Positions 1-8,796 of a stretch of DNA of 64,000 nt are shown piece after piece. A program made the position numbers and the translations under genes. The stretch is from an uncultured Luteitalea sp. Lineage in GTDB: Bacteria; Acidobacteriota; Vicinamibacteria; Vicinamibacterales; Vicinamibacteraceae. The first letter of the stretch is position 1. The number at the start of each line of letters is the position of its first letter. Location of the stretch: the NCBI GenBank assembly GCA_934541105.1, contig CAKTDA010000001.1:620001-684000 (forward strand), given 5' to 3'. The notes under the pieces are model-generated. The model was not told the origin of the DNA and did no database searches. It saw only the letters and a program-made list of their open reading frames with translations.

Positions 1-1494
1 GAGCCGCACGCCGAGGATGAAGAACGCCCCGAGCCCGACGGCCAGCAGGATCACGCGCGTCTGGTTGCCCGGCCTCGAGAGGCTGAGCACCGCATGGCGC
101 AGCGCGAACACCCGCGATCGCCGCAGCGGGCGGACCGATCGCACGACGAGCGCAGACGACGCGAACAGCACCGCCGTGACCACGACGAGTCCCACCGACA
201 CGATGAGCCCCGCGCGCAGCGAAGCCGCCTGCCACGACGCGACGGCCGCCAGCGCGAGGCCCACGACGACCGCGGCACCCCACTGCAGCCAGTCCACCTG
301 CCGGAGCCGCCCGCCGAGCGAGGTACGCGCGGACTCGTCGCGCAACAGCCACAATGGCCGCACCCGGCGCACTTCGAGCAGCGGCACGAGCGCGAAGAGC
401 AGCGAGACGAGCACGCCGACGAGCACCGCCTGCGCGGATGCCTGCGGCGTCAGTCGGGCATCGAGGGTCTCGAGCCCGAACAATCCACCCGGCATGAAAC
501 GCAGGGCCACCGCCCCGAGCACGAGCCCGAGCAGGCTGCCCAGGAGGCCGAGCGTCGCCACCTGCGCGACGTACACACCCAGGATCTGCCGGCTCGTCGC
601 CCCGAGGCACTTCATCACGGCAATGCTGCGGATGCGCTGGCCGATGAACACACGCGTCACCGACCAGACGCCGATGCCGCCGAGTACGACCATCACGAAC
701 CCGACGAGGCTCAGGTAGTTCTCGGCAACCTGCAGGTCGTCGCCGAGTCGATCCTCGGTGGACCGGTACGATCGCGCGCTGACGAAGCTGCCGCGGAACC
801 TGTCGCGCACCGTCGTGACGAGCGGATCGATTCCCGGCTCGTCCACTTTCATCAGGATCGCGAAGCGGGCCCGCGCGCCGTACGTGAGCAGCCCGATCTC
901 GTCGAGCACCTCGCGCGCCATCAGCACGCGCGGACCGAGGCTGAACATCCCGGCCCGGCGCCCCGGCTCGGATTCAATCACACCGCGGATGGTGAAGGTC
1001 CCGCTCCCGATGCGGACCGGGTCGCCGACCTCCACGCCGAGTTGCACCAGCAATTCAGGACGCGCGACGATGCCGTGGCCCTCGAGAAGCGAGTGGTCGA
1101 ATCGCACGCCGTCACGCAGGACGACCTCGCCGTAGAGCGGGAAGCCCCGATCGACGGCCTGCAACTCCGCCATCCGCGCCACCGCGCGGCTCTCGTCCTC
1201 CGGCCGCACCATCGTCGCCAGCTCGACGATCTCGATGCGCTGGTGCACCGGCGCCTGCGCGATGGCGGCATCGACACCGGCACGCACCTCGGGCGTCCAC
1301 GGCCTGTTCGTCGAGATGACGACGTCGGCGGCGGTGAGGACGCGCGCCTGCCCCACGAGCGCGGTGCGGACGTTCTGGATGACCGATCGCAGCGCGGCAA
1401 TCGCGCCGACGCCGACGGCCACGCAGAGGAAGAAGAAGAGGAGCCGGCCCCACGCGGCGCGCAGTTCGCGCCACACCATGCGCAGCGTGAACAC
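1..1494 (-). CDS. ybbP: ABC transporter permease, FtsX/MacB-like (YbbP), C-terminus cut by window edge
   Basis: Inner-membrane permease of a MacB-type ABC system, predicted to work with the ATPase that ends 3 bp upstream. Read from a GTG at 1494 in a frame that stays open to base 1. The N-terminus (VFTLRMVWRELRAAWGRLLF) is the usual cytoplasmic helix plus first membrane segment. Near 660-850 the frame reads a soluble stretch ending DLQVAENYLSLVGFVMVV, which re-enters the membrane as FtsX-like domains do; at the window edge it reads another hydrophobic segment (RVILLAVGLGAFFILG). Large soluble domains between few membrane helices fit the MacB fold rather than an importer. Order TesA-like, ATPase, permease matches the tesA/ybbA/ybbP neighbourhood of E. 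coli, hence the symbol; a LolCE-type role cannot be excluded. The 3' end is outside the window. Confidence 0.85.
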   Translation of the reverse strand, partial: MFTLRMVWRELRAAWGRLLFFFLCVAVGVGAIAALRSVIQNVRTALVGQARVLTAADVVISTNRPWTPEVRAGVDAAIAQAPVHQRIEIVELATMVRPEDESRAVARMAELQAVDRGFPLYGEVVLRDGVRFDHSLLEGHGIVARPELLVQLGVEVGDPVRIGSGTFTIRGVIESEPGRRAGMFSLGPRVLMAREVLDEIGLLTYGARARFAILMKVDEPGIDPLVTTVRDRFRGSFVSARSYRSTEDRLGDDLQVAENYLSLVGFVMVVLGGIGVWSVTRVFIGQRIRSIAVMKCLGATSRQILGVYVAQVATLGLLGSLLGLVLGAVALRFMPGGLFGLETLDARLTPQASAQAVLVGVLVSLLFALVPLLEVRRVRPLWLLRDESARTSLGGRLRQVDWLQWGAAVVVGLALAAVASWQAASLRAGLIVSVGLVVVTAVLFASSALVVRSVRPLRRSRVFALRHAVLSLSRPGNQTRVILLAVGLGAFFILGVRL

Positions 1495-1497
1495 GGG

Positions 1498-2211
1498 TCA
1501 CCGGCTCCCTGCGATGGCCGGCTCGTGGACGGCGGGCGCATCGCGCTCGATGCGATCGACGACATGGCCGTCGCGCATCACCAGCTGCAGGTCGGCCCGC
1601 GCGGCGAGCTCGCGGTCGTGCGTCACGAGCACGAGCGTGGTCCCCCGCGCGCGGTTGACGTCGAACAGCATGTCGATCACGTGCTGCCCGTTGCTGGAGT
1701 CGAGGTTGCCGGTCGGCTCGTCGGCAAGCAGCACCTTGGGGTCGTTTGCGAGCGCGCGTGCAAGCGCGACGCGCTGCTGCTCGCCTCCGGACAACTGCGA
1801 CGGGTAATGGTGCACCCGCGCGTCGAGGCCGACCTCGTGCAGCAGGCGCGTGGCGCGCGCCTGTGCGTCGGCGGCCCCCGCGAGTTCCATCGGCACGAGC
1901 ACGTTCTCGAACGCGGTCAGCGACGGCATCAGGTGGAAGAACTGGAACACGAAGCCAATCAGCCGTCCGCGCAGCCGGGCGAGGGCGTCCTCGCCGAGGC
2001 TCGTGATGAGCGTGCCATCGATGGCGATCTCGCCTGTCGTCGGCGCGTCGAGGCCGGCCATCAGGCCGAGCAGCGTGCTCTTGCCGCTGCCCGACGGACC
2101 GACGATGGCCACGCTGCGTCCGGCGGGGATGACGAGGTCGAGTGGATGGAGGATCGTCAGCGGCGAGCCGCCGCTGTCCACCGTCCGCGAGATGCCGCGC
2201 AGTTCGATCAT
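1498..2211 (-). CDS. ybbA: ABC transporter ATP-binding protein (YbbA/LolD-like)
   Basis: 237-aa cytoplasmic ATPase for the MacB-type permease downstream. Walker A is GPSGSGKST, the signature motif LSGGEQQRVALARAL, Walker B VLLADEPTGNLD, and the switch histidine lies in LVLVTHDREL. The ADEPTGNLDS wording is typical of the LolD/MacB/YbbA class, which energises extraction or extrusion through conformational change in the periplasm. The start is an ATG at 2211 that overlaps the stop of the upstream TesA-like gene by 4 bp (ATGA), implying translational coupling. Length is normal for the family (about 230 aa). Confidence 0.93.
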   Translation of the reverse strand: MIELRGISRTVDSGGSPLTILHPLDLVIPAGRSVAIVGPSGSGKSTLLGLMAGLDAPTTGEIAIDGTLITSLGEDALARLRGRLIGFVFQFFHLMPSLTAFENVLVPMELAGAADAQARATRLLHEVGLDARVHHYPSQLSGGEQQRVALARALANDPKVLLADEPTGNLDSSNGQHVIDMLFDVNRARGTTLVLVTHDRELAARADLQLVMRDGHVVDRIERDAPAVHEPAIAGSR

Positions 2212-2921
2212 GAGGTCGCGAGTGCCCTTGTGAGCATGGGCTGGAGCGCACGCCAGACGAGGTCGGCGACGCGCCGCGTGCCGTCCGCGTTCGGGTGGAT
2301 GCCGTCGGCCTGGTTCAGCGCCGCGTTGCCGGCGACGCCGTCGAGGAAGAACGGCAGGAAGACGACGTCGTGTTCGTCGGCGAGGTCGCGGAACGCCTGG
2401 CGGAACTCGCTGGTGTAACGCGGGCCGAAGTTCGGCGGCGCTTCCATGCCGCAGAGCAGCACCGCGATGCCACGGTCCGATGCTGTCTCGATGATGCGCG
2501 ACAGGTTCTCGCGCATGGCGTCCACGGGCAGTCCACGCAGGCCGTCGTTGGCGCCGAGCTCGAGGACCAGCACGCGCACGTCGCCCTCGAGCGCCCAGTC
2601 GAGTCGCCGGAGTCCGCCAGCCGTCGTGTCGCCCGAGACGCCGGCGTTCACGATCTCGACGTCGAACCCTGCCTCGTCTGCCTTCTGCTGCACGAGGGCG
2701 GGCCATGCGAGATCCGGCGAGAGGCCGAGACCGGCCGTCAGGCTGTCGCCGAACGCGACGACGCGCGGACGGCCTGCGTCGCCCGCTGGCGCTGGTGCCC
2801 CGGTCTCACCGTGGCCACCGGCCGCGGCAGCCTCACCGCCGGCCTGCGGTGCCCGGCGGTCGTCGCCGCAGGCCGCCGTCACGACGCCGAGCGTCACCAG
2901 CAGGAATCCTCGTCGCTTCAT
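2208..2921 (-). CDS. tesA: SGNH/GDSL esterase, TesA-like lipoprotein
   Basis: 237-aa hydrolase of the TesA arylesterase/lysophospholipase type. All SGNH blocks are visible: nucleophile in FGDSL (Ser60), block II NAGVSGD (Gly97), block III GAND (Asn125), and the Asp-His pair in DGIHP (Asp206, His209). The N-terminus MKRRGFLLVTLGVVTAAC is a lipoprotein signal with Cys18, so the enzyme is probably anchored in the envelope facing the periplasm, whereas E. coli TesA is soluble and periplasmic. It overlaps ybbA by 4 bp, supporting a joint lipid- or ester-processing role with the ABC pair. Substrate is unknown. Confidence 0.9.
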   Translation of the reverse strand: MKRRGFLLVTLGVVTAACGDDRRAPQAGGEAAAAGGHGETGAPAPAGDAGRPRVVAFGDSLTAGLGLSPDLAWPALVQQKADEAGFDVEIVNAGVSGDTTAGGLRRLDWALEGDVRVLVLELGANDGLRGLPVDAMRENLSRIIETASDRGIAVLLCGMEAPPNFGPRYTSEFRQAFRDLADEHDVVFLPFFLDGVAGNAALNQADGIHPNADGTRRVADLVWRALQPMLTRALATS

Positions 2922-2925
2922 CCGT

Positions 2926-3177
2926 TCACCGCGCCTTCAGGGCCTCGATCTTCGCCTCGACGTCCGCACGCGCGCCTTCGAGCATGGCGCGATGCGCGGG
3001 CTTGCAGGCGACCTGGAGGTCGGCAAGCACGCGGGCATGCGCAAGCTGCAGTGCCTCGAGCTCCTGCCGGCGCGCCGCCTCCTCCGCCGACACGGGCGGC
3101 GCCGCATCGCCGGCGCGACGCTGCGCCGCGGCCTCCTGCTGTTCCTCGATCGACTTGCTCTCCCAGCCCCGTGCCAT
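2926..3177 (-). CDS. Hypothetical 83-aa charged helical protein
   Basis: Not recognised. The 83-aa product is rich in Ala, Glu, Arg and Gln and looks largely alpha-helical, with a coiled-coil-like stretch from about residue 30 to the end (SAEEAARRQELEALQLAHAR). One Cys (in VACKPAH), no signal peptide, no membrane segment. It is wedged between the TonB receptor stop (3 bp upstream) and the TesA-like start (4 bp downstream) on the same strand, so it is almost certainly co-transcribed with them. The tight packing is the main reason to believe it is real. Confidence 0.7.
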   Translation of the reverse strand: MARGWESKSIEEQQEAAAQRRAGDAAPPVSAEEAARRQELEALQLAHARVLADLQVACKPAHRAMLEGARADVEAKIEALKAR

Positions 3178-3180
3178 GGC

Positions 3181-5025
3181 TCACCTCACCGTGATTCCGG
3201 CTCGCGCCCACCGGCCTGGCATGGCCACGCCGCGAATCTCCTCGTACCGCACGTCGCCGATGTTCGCGACTTCGACGAAGGCCGTCACTCGCCGCACCGG
3301 CCGCGCCACGCGCACGTCCACCGTCGTCCATGCATCGCGTGCGGCGGGGCGCCGATGCTCGAGGCGCACGCCGGTCTGCAGCGCGCCGGGCCACGCGATC
3401 GCGGCATCGAGCCCGATGCCGTGCGGCGCGTAGTCGTCCACGTATTTCGACAGGCCGGGGACGCGATCGGCTTCGACCCGTGTCCAGGCGTACTGCGCGC
3501 CGAACGAGACAGGGCCTTCGCGACCGCGCAGCGCGGCCTCGAGGCCGTGGCTCCTGACGTCGTGGATGTTCGCCGTGCGCCAGCGCTGCGACGCATCGGG
3601 CCGCACCCAGTCGATGACGTCGCGCTCGCGGCGCACGAAGGCGGTCACCGACGTCACCCAGGTCCCCGCGTACGCATCGACGCCCGAATCCGCCGTCCAG
3701 CCGCGCTCGGGTGCGAGGCCGTCGGTGGCCAGGTGGTTCGGATCGGTGTAGTAGCGCTCCGTGAAGGTCGGCACGCGAAAGGCCCGCCCGACGCTCGCCC
3801 GCCACTTCAACCACGGCCGCGCCGAGACGGCCGCCGCCAGCGACGGGCTCCAGGCACTGCCGAACGTCGAGTAGCTGTCGAGCCTGACGCTCGGGTACAC
3901 CATCAGACGACCCGCGCGGGCCTCGAGTTCGGCAAAACCGCTCGCGCGCCACTGCTCGCGGTCGCCGAGCGCCGAGGACCGCAGCCAGTCCGAGGTGGCC
4001 TCGACACCGGTCGTCAGGCGGAGCGCGGGAGACAGGCGTCCGGCGACGCGCGTGCCGGCGCCGACGACCTGGGTGCGGTGCGTGTTGGGTCGCGCGCCGA
4101 TGACCCGCGGGTCGTAGAGGAACGAATCACCGTGCGTGCGATACCAGCCGTCGGTCGTGAGCGACCAGTCGCGATCGATGGCGTCACGCCGATGGGCCGC
4201 AATGAGGGTCTGCGAGGTGCGCTCGTGCGACGGTGCCGGGCCGTAGAAGCCCGCTGCGCCGAAGTCCTTGTCGAGGTGCGCAATGGCGATGCCCGTGCCG
4301 CCGAAACGGAGATCCGCGCGCGCCTGCTGGTGCACGAACTCGCGCGCCGGCGCGAAGCCGCCCGACCTGTCGAGCGAGGCGCTTGCGCCCGCGACCACGC
4401 CAGACGCAGGACGCCAACCTGCACCCGCCTGCACGAGCCCGTGCTGACCGACGGCCAGGCGACCTGTCGGCGACGCGGCGTCCTTCCTCGTGATGATGTT
4501 GATGACGCCACCCACGGCGTCGGCGCCGTGCAGCGACGAGCCGGCACCCGCGAGCAACTCGATGCGCGAGACGTCCTCGAGCGCCACGGGGATGTCCGCA
4601 TTGTGATGCCCGGTCTGGGGATCGTTCACGCGGACGCCGTCCACGAGGATCAGCGCCTGTCCGAAGGAGGCGCCACGAATGCTCACGTCGGTCTGTGCGC
4701 CGAACGGCCCGCGATGCCGCACCCAGACACCGGGGAGGAGGCGCAGTGCGTCCGCGACGCTCGCGACAGGCAGCCGCGCGATGTCGTCCGCCGTGATCAC
4801 CGTCAGCGCCCGGCCGACGGCAGCCGCCGTCGCCGGCGCGGCTGTGCCGGTGACCACGACACGCTCGGCCACGGTCGGCGTCGGCACGGGCCTCTGGACG
4901 GGGCCCGGGGCGGGGCCCGGAACTGGATCCTGCGTGACGCCATGGACGGGAGCCTGCGCCCGCGCGACGAGCGGAAAGGCGCTTGCCATGGCAAGGCCCA
5001 CGAACGCGGCGGCAGCGAGTCTCAC
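3181..5025 (-). CDS. TonB-dependent outer membrane receptor (BtuB-like)
   Basis: 614-aa receptor. A GTG start at 5025 gives a signal peptide (RLAAAAFVGLAMASAFPLVA then RAQA), followed by a short Pro-rich linker and a plug domain: VITADDIARLP, LLPGVWVRHRG, VSIRGASFGQALILVDGVRV and GAGSSLHGADAVGGVINIIT. The rest is beta-barrel-like and ends in Arg. Size and plug wording resemble BtuB/vitamin B12-type receptors, but no cobalamin riboswitch fits in the very short leader, so the substrate is open. An in-frame ATG at 5097 would add 24 residues and overlap the promoter; a TACAAT hexamer 7 nt before the GTG favours 5025. First gene of the five-gene minus-strand run ending in ybbP. Confidence 0.88.
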   Translation of the reverse strand: MRLAAAAFVGLAMASAFPLVARAQAPVHGVTQDPVPGPAPGPVQRPVPTPTVAERVVVTGTAAPATAAAVGRALTVITADDIARLPVASVADALRLLPGVWVRHRGPFGAQTDVSIRGASFGQALILVDGVRVNDPQTGHHNADIPVALEDVSRIELLAGAGSSLHGADAVGGVINIITRKDAASPTGRLAVGQHGLVQAGAGWRPASGVVAGASASLDRSGGFAPAREFVHQQARADLRFGGTGIAIAHLDKDFGAAGFYGPAPSHERTSQTLIAAHRRDAIDRDWSLTTDGWYRTHGDSFLYDPRVIGARPNTHRTQVVGAGTRVAGRLSPALRLTTGVEATSDWLRSSALGDREQWRASGFAELEARAGRLMVYPSVRLDSYSTFGSAWSPSLAAAVSARPWLKWRASVGRAFRVPTFTERYYTDPNHLATDGLAPERGWTADSGVDAYAGTWVTSVTAFVRRERDVIDWVRPDASQRWRTANIHDVRSHGLEAALRGREGPVSFGAQYAWTRVEADRVPGLSKYVDDYAPHGIGLDAAIAWPGALQTGVRLEHRRPAARDAWTTVDVRVARPVRRVTAFVEVANIGDVRYEEIRGVAMPGRWARAGITVR

Positions 5026-5038
5026 CCTACGGATTGTA
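5026..5038 (-). promoter_or_regulatory. -10 element for the TonB receptor, probable leaderless promoter
   Basis: On the minus strand TACAAT (5038-5033) is followed by 7 nt and then the GTG start at 5025, so transcription would begin at or next to the start codon. No Shine-Dalgarno at normal distance is present and no convincing -35 is visible. Confidence 0.5.
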
Positions 5039-5052
5039 GCGTCCCGCTGCGC

Positions 5053-5058
5053 TACACT
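5053..5058 (+). promoter_or_regulatory. -10-like element for the S9 peptidase gene
   Basis: TACACT on the plus strand, about 55 nt before the ATG at 5113. It sits only 15 bp from the divergent -10 on the other strand, so the two promoters would compete. No clear -35 was seen. A Shine-Dalgarno (GAAAGGG, 5101-5107) precedes the start, so this transcript has a normal leader. Confidence 0.4.
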
Positions 5059-5112
5059 CGGTGGCTTGCACGTTCCGCTCGAGGTTGCCGTGCTCATGCC
5101 GAAAGGGTCCGC

Positions 5113-7326
5113 ATGACCTGTCGTGTCCTTGCGTCCGCCGTGCTCGTGCTGCTGGCGGTGGCGCCACCCGCGCACGGTCAGGCCCCCTCGGGGGAGCGCA
5201 CCCGGCAGTGGTTCACGTACGAGGACGCGTTCGGCCCCGGCGGCCGCAGCCGTCCGCAGCCGGGACTGCGTCCCCTGCCCCAGATCACGGGCTGGCTCGA
5301 CGGGGAGCACTATCTCGAACGACGCGACGACAAGGTGTTCAAGGTCCGCGCGGTGGACGGCACGGCCGTGCTGCATCGTGACGGAGGGGCGCTCGCCGAG
5401 ATCGCGCCGAAGGGCCTCACCGGTAATCCCGTGGCCGCGCGCAACGACGCGGACACCCTGCGCATCTACACCGTGAACGGCGACCTGTGGGTCGTGGACG
5501 TGACCAGCCGCACGAGCACGCGGTTGACGCAGACCCCGGCAGTCGAGGAGAACCCGACGCTGTCGCCCGACGGGCGGCAACTCGCGTACACGCGCGAGGG
5601 CAACCTCTTCACGTTCGATCTCGCGAGCCGGCTGGAGCGGCAGTTGACCGCCGACGGCAGCGACACGATCCGCAACGGCTACGCGTCGTGGGTCTACTAC
5701 GAGGAGATCCTCGGGCGCGCGAGCAACTACCGCGCGTTCTGGTGGTCGCCCGACAGCACCCACCTCGCCTTCCTGCGCTTCGACGATGGGCCGGTGCCGG
5801 TGTTCCCGATCTACTGGGCCGACGGCCAGCATGGGCGGCTGGAGCGGCAGCGCTATCCGAAGGCCGGCGACCCGAACCCGCATGTCCGCGTCGGCAGCGT
5901 GCAGGCACGCGGCGGCGCGGTGACGTGGATGCAGTTTCCCCACGAGGCCGACCACTACCTCGCGTGGGTCTCCTGGACGCGCGACAGCCGCAGGCTCTTC
6001 GTCCAGTGGATGAACCGCGAGCAGGACACGATCCGCGTCCTGCACGGCGATCCCCGCACGGGCGCGGTGACGCCGCTCTTCGAGGAGACGCAGCTGACGT
6101 GGGTCAACTGGTACGAGGACCTCACCACGCTGGCGAGCGGCGACATCCTCGTGCGCAGCGACGTCGACGGATGGGACCACCTCTACCTGCACGGCGCCGA
6201 CGGCACGCGAAAGCGGCAGCTGACGCGTGGCGAATGGCGGGTGCGCGACATCCTCCACGTGGACGACGCCTCGGGCACCGTGTTCGTGCTGGCGCAGCCG
6301 GGCCGCATCGGCGAGACGTGGAACACGGACGTGCGCCGCGTGCGGCTCGACGGATCGGGTGTCGAGACGATCACGACGCAACCTGGCACCTACCAGGTGC
6401 GCGTCGCGCCGGACGGACGCCATTTCCTCGCGACCCGCTCCAGCATCACCGAGCCGACGACGATCACGCTGCACCGCGCCGACGGCACGGTCGTGCGCGA
6501 AGTGGCGAGCGCGCGCGGGGACGCCACGGATACCTATGCACGCGGCCGTGCCGAGCTCTTCACGATTCCGTCTGGCGACGGCTTCGACCTGCCCGCGATG
6601 TGGGTTCTCCCGCCCGGCTTCGACAGGACGAAGACCTACCCGGTGCTCGTCAGCGTCTACGGCGGGCCCGACGCGGGCACCGTCCGCAACACATGGCCGT
6701 CATCAGCCGCGCAGTACTGGGCCCAGCGCGGCGTGATCTGGATGGTGCTCGACCATCGCGGCAGCGGGCACCACGGCAAGCGCGGGGTCGCCCTCATGCA
6801 CCGCGCGCTCGGCAAGTGGGAGATGCACGACTACGGGAAGGCCGCCGAGTGGCTGCGGACGCAACCATTCGTCGCACGCGATCGGATTGGCATCACCGGC
6901 GGCAGTTACGGCGGCTACGTGACGCTGCTGGCCCTGACGAAGGGGGCGCCGGCGTTCGACGTCGGCCTCGCGAGTGCGCCGGTCACCGACTGGCGCCTGT
7001 ACGACACCGTGTACACCGAGCGCTACATGGATCGGCCGAGCGAGAATCCGGAGGGCTACAAGGCAGGCGCCGTGCTCGACTGGATTGATCGGTACACGGG
7101 CGGCCTGCGCCTGACCCACGGCACCATCGACGACAACGTCCACATGCAGAACTCGATGCAGGTGATCGACTGGCTCACCGAGCACGACAAGCCGTTCGAG
7201 TTGATGCTCTATCCCGACTCGCGTCACGGGCTCCAGGCCAGCCAGCAGCGCCACAGCGCCCGCGAGGCGCACGAGTTCTGGGTGCGCACGCTGCTGAAGG
7301 GCGTCCTCCCGCCGCCGCCCACCTGA
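5113..7326 (+). CDS. S9 family peptidase, dipeptidyl-peptidase IV-like, exported
   Basis: 737-aa serine peptidase, full length for DPP-IV. The ATG at 5113 has a good ribosome site (GAAAGGG) and opens a signal peptide (MTCRVLASAVLVLLAVAPPA, then HGQA). The N-terminal half is the beta-propeller; it contains WVYYEEILGR, where Glu197-Glu198 match the double Glu that binds the substrate amino terminus in DPP-IV. The C-terminal hydrolase domain has the nucleophile in GGSYGGY (Ser598), the Asp in IDDNVHMQ (Asp674) and the His in DSRHGL (His705). It should remove X-Pro or X-Ala dipeptides in the periplasm. It converges on ftcD, with stops 10 bp apart. Confidence 0.93.
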   Translation: MTCRVLASAVLVLLAVAPPAHGQAPSGERTRQWFTYEDAFGPGGRSRPQPGLRPLPQITGWLDGEHYLERRDDKVFKVRAVDGTAVLHRDGGALAEIAPKGLTGNPVAARNDADTLRIYTVNGDLWVVDVTSRTSTRLTQTPAVEENPTLSPDGRQLAYTREGNLFTFDLASRLERQLTADGSDTIRNGYASWVYYEEILGRASNYRAFWWSPDSTHLAFLRFDDGPVPVFPIYWADGQHGRLERQRYPKAGDPNPHVRVGSVQARGGAVTWMQFPHEADHYLAWVSWTRDSRRLFVQWMNREQDTIRVLHGDPRTGAVTPLFEETQLTWVNWYEDLTTLASGDILVRSDVDGWDHLYLHGADGTRKRQLTRGEWRVRDILHVDDASGTVFVLAQPGRIGETWNTDVRRVRLDGSGVETITTQPGTYQVRVAPDGRHFLATRSSITEPTTITLHRADGTVVREVASARGDATDTYARGRAELFTIPSGDGFDLPAMWVLPPGFDRTKTYPVLVSVYGGPDAGTVRNTWPSSAAQYWAQRGVIWMVLDHRGSGHHGKRGVALMHRALGKWEMHDYGKAAEWLRTQPFVARDRIGITGGSYGGYVTLLALTKGAPAFDVGLASAPVTDWRLYDTVYTERYMDRPSENPEGYKAGAVLDWIDRYTGGLRLTHGTIDDNVHMQNSMQVIDWLTEHDKPFELMLYPDSRHGLQASQQRHSAREAHEFWVRTLLKGVLPPPPT

Positions 7327-7336
7327 AGGACGGCGC

Positions 7337-8356
7337 CTACGAATCTATCGCCCACTCGAGGATGCGCGCCGACGGATCGAACGGCGCGAGCGCGGCGAGA
7401 CCGAGCGCCGCAACGGCGGCCTCTACGAGCCGCGCATCCGGCACATCGCCGCCGGGGCCTGCGTCGAGGGCGGCGCGCCCGGCGTCCTTCAAGGCCGCCA
7501 GCGGAACGAGGCCAATCAGTTCCGATCCGGTGACGCGTGCGCCGAGTGCCGCGGCCTCCTCGACGACCGCCGCATGCGCGACGTGCATCGGCGTGGCGGT
7601 CGTGTCGAGCAGGTTCATCGACACCTGCGCATGCCCATAGCTCGGCATCCCCCAGCCGACCGCACGCACCGCACGCAATCGCCCCGGACGCCGCGTCCGC
7701 GCACCGGTCTCGTCGGTGACCACCTGCCCGGACTCGCGGACGCGCGCGGCAATCGCCCGCGCCACGGCGATATCGGTCGTGTCGAGCGAGACGTTCCATG
7801 CGACAAGGAATGGCCGGGCGCCGACGATGCAGGCGCCGAGCGTGGGATGCGCGACGGCCGGTCCGAAGTCGGGGACGAGGTCGGACGCCGCGAGCCGGCC
7901 TGCGAGCCCCTCGTACTCGCCGCGTCGCAGTCGCGGCAGCGCGCGGTTGTCGGCGCGCAACGCCGCGGCCTCGTACAGGAACACGGGCACGTCGAAGTCG
8001 TGCGCTATCGTCGAGCCGACACGACGCGCGAGCGCCGCACACCGAGCGAGCGACGTGCCACGCACAGGGACGAACGGACAGACGTCGAGCGCCCCGAGGC
8101 GGGGGTGGGCGCCCGATTGGCGGCGCATGTCCACGTGCCTGACCACCGCGCGTGCGAGGGCGAGCGCCGCATCCCCGACCGGCTCCGGCGGCCCGGCGAA
8201 CGTGAACACGGTGCGGTTGGCATCGACGCCCACGTCCACGTGGAGCAGGCGGACGCACTCGACGCCCCGAACGGCAGCAGAAAGGGCCGCGATCACGCGC
8301 GGATCGCGGCCCTCCGAAACGTTCGGGACGCACTCGACGAGTGCGGTGTCAGGCAC
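7337..8356 (-). CDS. ftcD: Glutamate formimidoyltransferase (FtcD N-domain type)
   Basis: 339-aa cytosolic enzyme that transfers a formimino group from formiminoglutamate to tetrahydrofolate in histidine breakdown. Family signatures are ECVPNVSEGRD at the N-terminus, LHVDVGVDANRTVFTF, SGAHPRLGALDVCPFVP and FLYEAA. It is the stand-alone transferase without the cyclodeaminase domain, which may be encoded elsewhere. The start at 8356 overlaps the 3' end of mscL by 8 bp, so the two are probably translated in series. No other histidine-utilisation gene is in the window. The TAG stop lies inside a GCCTACG motif shared with the REP-like elements described elsewhere. Confidence 0.92.
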   Translation of the reverse strand: MPDTALVECVPNVSEGRDPRVIAALSAAVRGVECVRLLHVDVGVDANRTVFTFAGPPEPVGDAALALARAVVRHVDMRRQSGAHPRLGALDVCPFVPVRGTSLARCAALARRVGSTIAHDFDVPVFLYEAAALRADNRALPRLRRGEYEGLAGRLAASDLVPDFGPAVAHPTLGACIVGARPFLVAWNVSLDTTDIAVARAIAARVRESGQVVTDETGARTRRPGRLRAVRAVGWGMPSYGHAQVSMNLLDTTATPMHVAHAAVVEEAAALGARVTGSELIGLVPLAALKDAGRAALDAGPGGDVPDARLVEAAVAALGLAALAPFDPSARILEWAIDS

Positions 8357-8780
8357 CTGGCCGCTTCAACTGGTCGCGGATCTCGCGCAGCAACACGACT
8401 TCCTCGGCCGGTGGCGCCGTCTCCGGGACGCCCGCCAGTTGCGTGCGGATCCGGTTGACGAACCTGACGAGCAGGAAGACCGCAAACGCGATCAGGAGGA
8501 AGTTGATCACGACGTTGATGAAGAGCCCGTAGTTCAGCGTCGCGGCGCCGGCGGCCTTGGCCTCGGCCAGTGTCGCGGGCGGACCGGTCAGCGTGCCCTG
8601 CGTGAGCACGACGAACAGGTTCGTGAAGTCGACTCGCCCGAGCGCCAGCCCGATGACCGGCATCACGATGTCGTCCACGAGCGACTTGGTGATCGCGCCG
8701 AACGCGGCACCGATGATCACGCCGACGGCGAGGTCGATGACGTTGCCGCGGGCGATGAATTCCTTGAACTCCCTGAGCAT
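8349..8780 (-). CDS. mscL: Large-conductance mechanosensitive channel MscL
   Basis: 143-aa inner-membrane channel that opens under hypo-osmotic tension. It begins MLREFKEFIARGNVIDLAVG and continues VIIGAAFGAITKSLVDDI, the very conserved first helix and TM1; the second membrane segment is LNYGLFINVVINFLLIAFAV, and the C-terminal bundle is EVVLLREIRDQLK. The ATG at 8780 is preceded by AAGGAGGG, a near-perfect ribosome site; an in-frame start 17 codons upstream is less likely. Length is close to the usual 136 aa. Confidence 0.97.
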   Translation of the reverse strand: MLREFKEFIARGNVIDLAVGVIIGAAFGAITKSLVDDIVMPVIGLALGRVDFTNLFVVLTQGTLTGPPATLAEAKAAGAATLNYGLFINVVINFLLIAFAVFLLVRFVNRIRTQLAGVPETAPPAEEVVLLREIRDQLKRPGA

Positions 8781-8796
8781 GCTTCCCTCCTTGGCG

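Noticed and set aside
94..2418. 774-codon open frame on the plus strand opposite the YbbP/YbbA genes
   Set aside because: It is antisense to well-recognised ABC genes; composition is Arg/His/Asp-rich with no domain. Long antisense frames are expected at about 70% GC.
2446..5112. Upstream in-frame extension of the S9 peptidase by almost 900 codons
   Set aside because: The ATG at 5113 has a ribosome site and starts a signal peptide; the extension is antisense to the receptor gene.
5026..5112. Cobalamin riboswitch for the BtuB-like receptor
   Set aside because: The leader is at most a few nucleotides and no B12-box is visible.
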